Part shown: in pieces, positions 61,601-64,000 of the stretch
Numbering within the stretch: position 1 is the stretch's first letter
How the letters are laid out: every line of letters begins with the position of its first letter
Assembly (NCBI RefSeq): GCF_000499385.1
Contig: NW_013654478.1
Coordinates: forward strand, 62,001-126,000
Direction: 5' to 3'
Source: Eimeria necatrix
Lineage: Eukaryota; Apicomplexa; Conoidasida; Eucoccidiorida; Eimeriidae
DNA length: 64,000 bases
Translations under genes and position numbers: made by a program
The notes under the pieces: generated by a model
The model's input: the letters and a program-made list of their open reading frames with translations, nothing else
What the model was told of the DNA's origin: nothing
Databases searched by the model: none

Positions 61601-62478
61601 TACACTAAAAGAGTATGTCTATTTTTTTGTTCCTAGTACTCCCCTCCATCGCTTTCGCTGGGTAACAAACACATGGCGCACCTCTCTGCGTGGCCGTCAG
61701 AGCCCTTGGCAAACCACAAGCCCACAGACTCAACATTTCTTCGAATAGGTCTCACTCTGCGGGTTGCCAGGTTTTGCTGAGTCATTTTGCCCAAGTCTAG
61801 GCAGTACTGCCACGGCGAGATATGTGCGTACACCTTGTGGCTCTGCTCCAGACGTGCTTGAGAGGTTGCCGCTGTCGGTGAGGTCATATCGTCACTCTCT
61901 CCAATCTCACGCACCGTTCCATGCTGTGACTGTCCCTCCTGCGGTTGGTCTTGCTGTTCCTGCGTCTGCAAAAGTTCTTGTGCTTCCTCAAGTGATTCCA
62001 CTAATTCGTGAGGCGGCTCGTCCTGCTGTTGCTGCTGCTGTTGGCTTTGCATGTGAGCCCAAAGCGACTCAAGTAACTCCATAACTTGAACGTCAAAAGG
62101 CACCCAGTCAGCTTGCCCCATTTGCCAGGACCACACAGCTGGGACTGAGACAGCTGTGGGAGCAGGGAAACGGTACTTCGAAGGAACGAAGATAGAATCT
62201 TGGCTCTGGTGGCGCTGGAACAAAGCGGTCGCAACCCCAGTGGCAATGCTGCTCTGGTCAGCGTCCTCATGAGAGTTGCGTATTCCCTCATCTTCTGGTG
62301 CAGATGTAGGAGAGTTCATAGCGTTATTTGGCGTTTGCTGATTATGGGCGCCTGTGTCAGCACCTCGACGCGCGCGCTGGGCGGCTCTATTCGATGCTCC
62401 TCGAGACAGAAAGTTGCGCATTCCGCTGGCGAAGCTCGAGTGAATGTTCCTGGCGTCGTCGGATGGCAAACGCGGCAT
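58683..62478 (-). CDS. Deltex-type RING E3 ubiquitin ligase with WWE domain
   Basis: Exons: 62478-~61726, 61409-~61280, 60921-60717, 60488-60006, 59776-59720, 59542-59385, 59239-59146, 58795-58683. From exon 3 on, all junctions close in phase. Exon 1 has a WWE domain (AVWSWQMGQADWVPFD near 115-129, then WQYCLDLGKMTQQN and RPIRR near 223-247), split by about 70 Gln/Glu-rich residues. Exon 4 holds the RING: CVIC, then CSHHFHTECIRMYVQSC and YCPTC, with about 111 low-complexity residues inside the first loop. Exons 5-8 give the Deltex C-terminal domain: PPGKMKWRICNRPL, GTIIIDYIVSGGIQTERH, FTGARRQAYLPD, HIFTVGDSVTSG, WNGIHHKTSVSGG and HYGYPDDTFLSRLAEELK. Such proteins ubiquitinate, and some attach ubiquitin to, ADP-ribosylated targets; WWE domains read ADP-ribose. 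The exon 1/2 and 2/3 boundaries are tentative. Confidence 0.85.
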
Positions 62479-63217
62479 TCTATGAATTCAGTTCCCAGCG
62501 GTCGATTGCTGTGGACTCGATGGAGCAAGGCTTTTGCCAGCCCGGAAACAGGAAACTCATGAAGCCGATGCGTCAAAAATGTGTCATGTGATGGAGAAGG
62601 CAGGCTCTTCCCAAGAAGCACACTGCCTAGTTTGGAGCCTCCTTGTGTGCAGCTCGACACTCAAGCCCGTCCAACGCGATTCATATTTGCTCCATTTGAG
62701 CGCCAGTCAATGTCCTTCTATTATTACAATTCCGTCAGAAAATATGATTCAGAGACGCTTCGGAAGCTACGCAGGCGCAGTGCTCGTCATATGTCAGGAA
62801 ACCACGCCAGTGAGCGGTGACTGCTTCACTCTTGCTCCTCTGTCTGAGCGAGGACTGGAGTCTTTCAGAGGATGTAGAAAGTAAAGAGTGTGTCAAATAC
62901 ACGTACGTAAAGTTTCAAACCTGGCAATTGAGAGAAAGTCTAGGAGAGTAGCAAACGTGACCAGCTGTTTTGACACAACGATGACTCCGTGGGGCTGTCG
63001 AAGTGAGAGAAAGATCCTTAAAGAAAGAGTTCGAGGGGAACAGAAAAGATACTTACTGAGTAATTAATTAATTGGTAAATTTCGGCTATTTTTCGTAGTA
63101 AAAAGAATCGGGCAACGTCGTACGACAAGCAGGTCTCTTGAATGCGTCTTTTTACGCAAAGTCGAACGCTGTTGCACTGGGGCTGCAGGTGGACTCCTGT
63201 GGGGGGTGGCGGCAAAT
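62479..63217. other. Divergent intergenic region
   Basis: Between the Deltex-like gene (-) and the right-edge gene (+). Short frames only; an attaattaatt stretch near 63060. Confidence 0.4.
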
Positions 63218-64000
63218 ATGGTAGCAGCCCAGCACAACTTCGTCGGAGGTACCAGGAGCCAGCCCTTCGAAGCAGCATCTCCTTTTCATTTTGCGAATTT
63301 AAATTTCGTTGGAGCCCCGAAGGATCCTCGCAAAGTGAGCAAAACCTTTTCCCTCATGGCAGAACAGCACCAAGTACTCCAAAGCTGAGCAGCTGTCGTG
63401 GGTCGTGGGGCCTTAACCAGGGCTTTTTTTTTTAATTTTTAGCTCAGGGGAAATGCCATTTATGTTCAATGCATCTGTTTGTGCATCTTTCGGGGGGGGG
63501 AAAGTCTCGATGGTGCTGCCGGTTTGGTCCTTGGTCTCGTTTCCCTGGCGCGGAGTGCTTGGGAGTGTTCTTCCTCCTAGGACGATGCTGTATGGCTCTT
63601 TTCGCCTCATTTTGTTCGTCCTCTTGCTTTCTATCTGGCAAAAATGGTCTTGCGGGGGGTATTGCATCGGAGCGTTCTGCGCTTCATCCAGTCGTGATAG
63701 TGTAGCAGGCACCGCGGCCAGTGGGTGACTAGCGCATAATTCACCCCGCTATTCTTGTCCAGTCGCAGTCTCTACCGTACGTGCTGTCTTCATTCGGGAG
63801 CATATTACTTCTGTGGAAGGTGCCATTGTTTTCAAAACGGCGTATGGGGCTTTGGCCTTCCAGAATGTTGCACAGGACGTCAACTGCAAGCCGGCGTAAG
63901 TTTTATTATTCTATTTTTGTCCTCTCTGTCTCAGATGGATGCATTTCTCGAAGGATTTGGGCTCGGGCCCACCCATGTGTACACTGTGAAGGATGTGACA
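63218..64000 (+). CDS. Unidentified gene starting at the right edge (partial)
   Basis: A probable first exon 63218-63334 starts at ATG (MVAAQHNFVGGTRSQPFEA) and ends APKDPRK before a gtgagc donor. A second coding patch lies at about 63760-63895 before a gtaagt donor; its most protein-like frame contains VFIREHITSVEGAIVFKT and YGALAFQNVAQDVN. A third, from about 63934, follows ctctctgtctcag and reads MDAFLEGFGLGPTHVYTVKD to the window end. Phases of these three do not fit together unambiguously, so at least one boundary is wrong. I recognise no family. The Gly/Phe-rich, basic first exon could be an organelle-targeting N-terminus, but this is a guess. Confidence 0.3.

Noticed and set aside
1..64000. 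CRISPR arrays, bacterial operons, tRNA or rRNA genes
   Set aside because: No regularly spaced repeats, cloverleaf-like segments or rRNA stretches were recognised anywhere in the window.

Overview
The window reads as nuclear DNA of an apicomplexan, most likely an eimeriid coccidian (Eimeria/Cyclospora-like). The reasons are: intron-rich genes with GT-AG junctions; short CAG/GCA/AGC trinucleotide runs in exons and introns alike, giving Gln, Ala, Ser or Leu runs according to frame; a single-chain acetyl-CoA carboxylase with a signal-peptide leader of the kind used for apicoplast import; and coccidian-style ribosomal protein genes. No prokaryotic signals (operons, Shine-Dalgarno sites, CRISPR) are present. 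Exon boundaries below were worked out by hand from splice motifs, reading phase and family conservation. Where phase does not close, this is stated.

Layout, left to right. 1-2371 (+): the 3' part of a protein-arginine-methyltransferase-like gene with a long Ser/Asn-rich insert. 4344-16135 (-): a 17-exon acetyl-CoA carboxylase (about 2482 residues) with an apicoplast-type leader. 19322-38542 (-): a giant VPS13 lipid-transfer protein (about 17 exons, about 4400 residues). 41410-42467 (+): ribosomal protein L12. 43235-45353 (-): ribosomal protein L7, convergent with L12. About 46.3-47.6 kb (-): a decayed Ty3/gypsy-like retroelement (gag knuckles, possible protease remnant, reverse transcriptase). 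49.7-51.2 kb (-): a steroid-5-alpha-reductase/polyprenol-reductase-like gene with an unresolved 3' end. 51466-51892 (-): a two-exon 104-residue orphan, divergent from an RS-rich protein at 52120-52980 (+). 54852 onward (+): a small orphan gene. 58683-62478 (-): a Deltex-type ubiquitin ligase (WWE, RING and Deltex C-terminal domain). 63.2-64.0 kb (+): the start of an unidentified gene running off the window.

The recognisable genes are mainly housekeeping: fatty-acid precursor synthesis in the apicoplast (ACC), bulk lipid transfer at membrane contacts (VPS13), dolichol formation for glycosylation (polyprenol reductase-like), translation (L12, L7), and two modifier systems (PRMT-like, Deltex-like). 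They are not arranged as a cluster with one function. The least ordinary items are the Deltex-type ligase, whose WWE and RING folds are both split by low-complexity inserts; an interleaved inverted repeat at 40338-40451; two GC-AG introns in VPS13; and two independent 30-bp tandem duplications inside introns.
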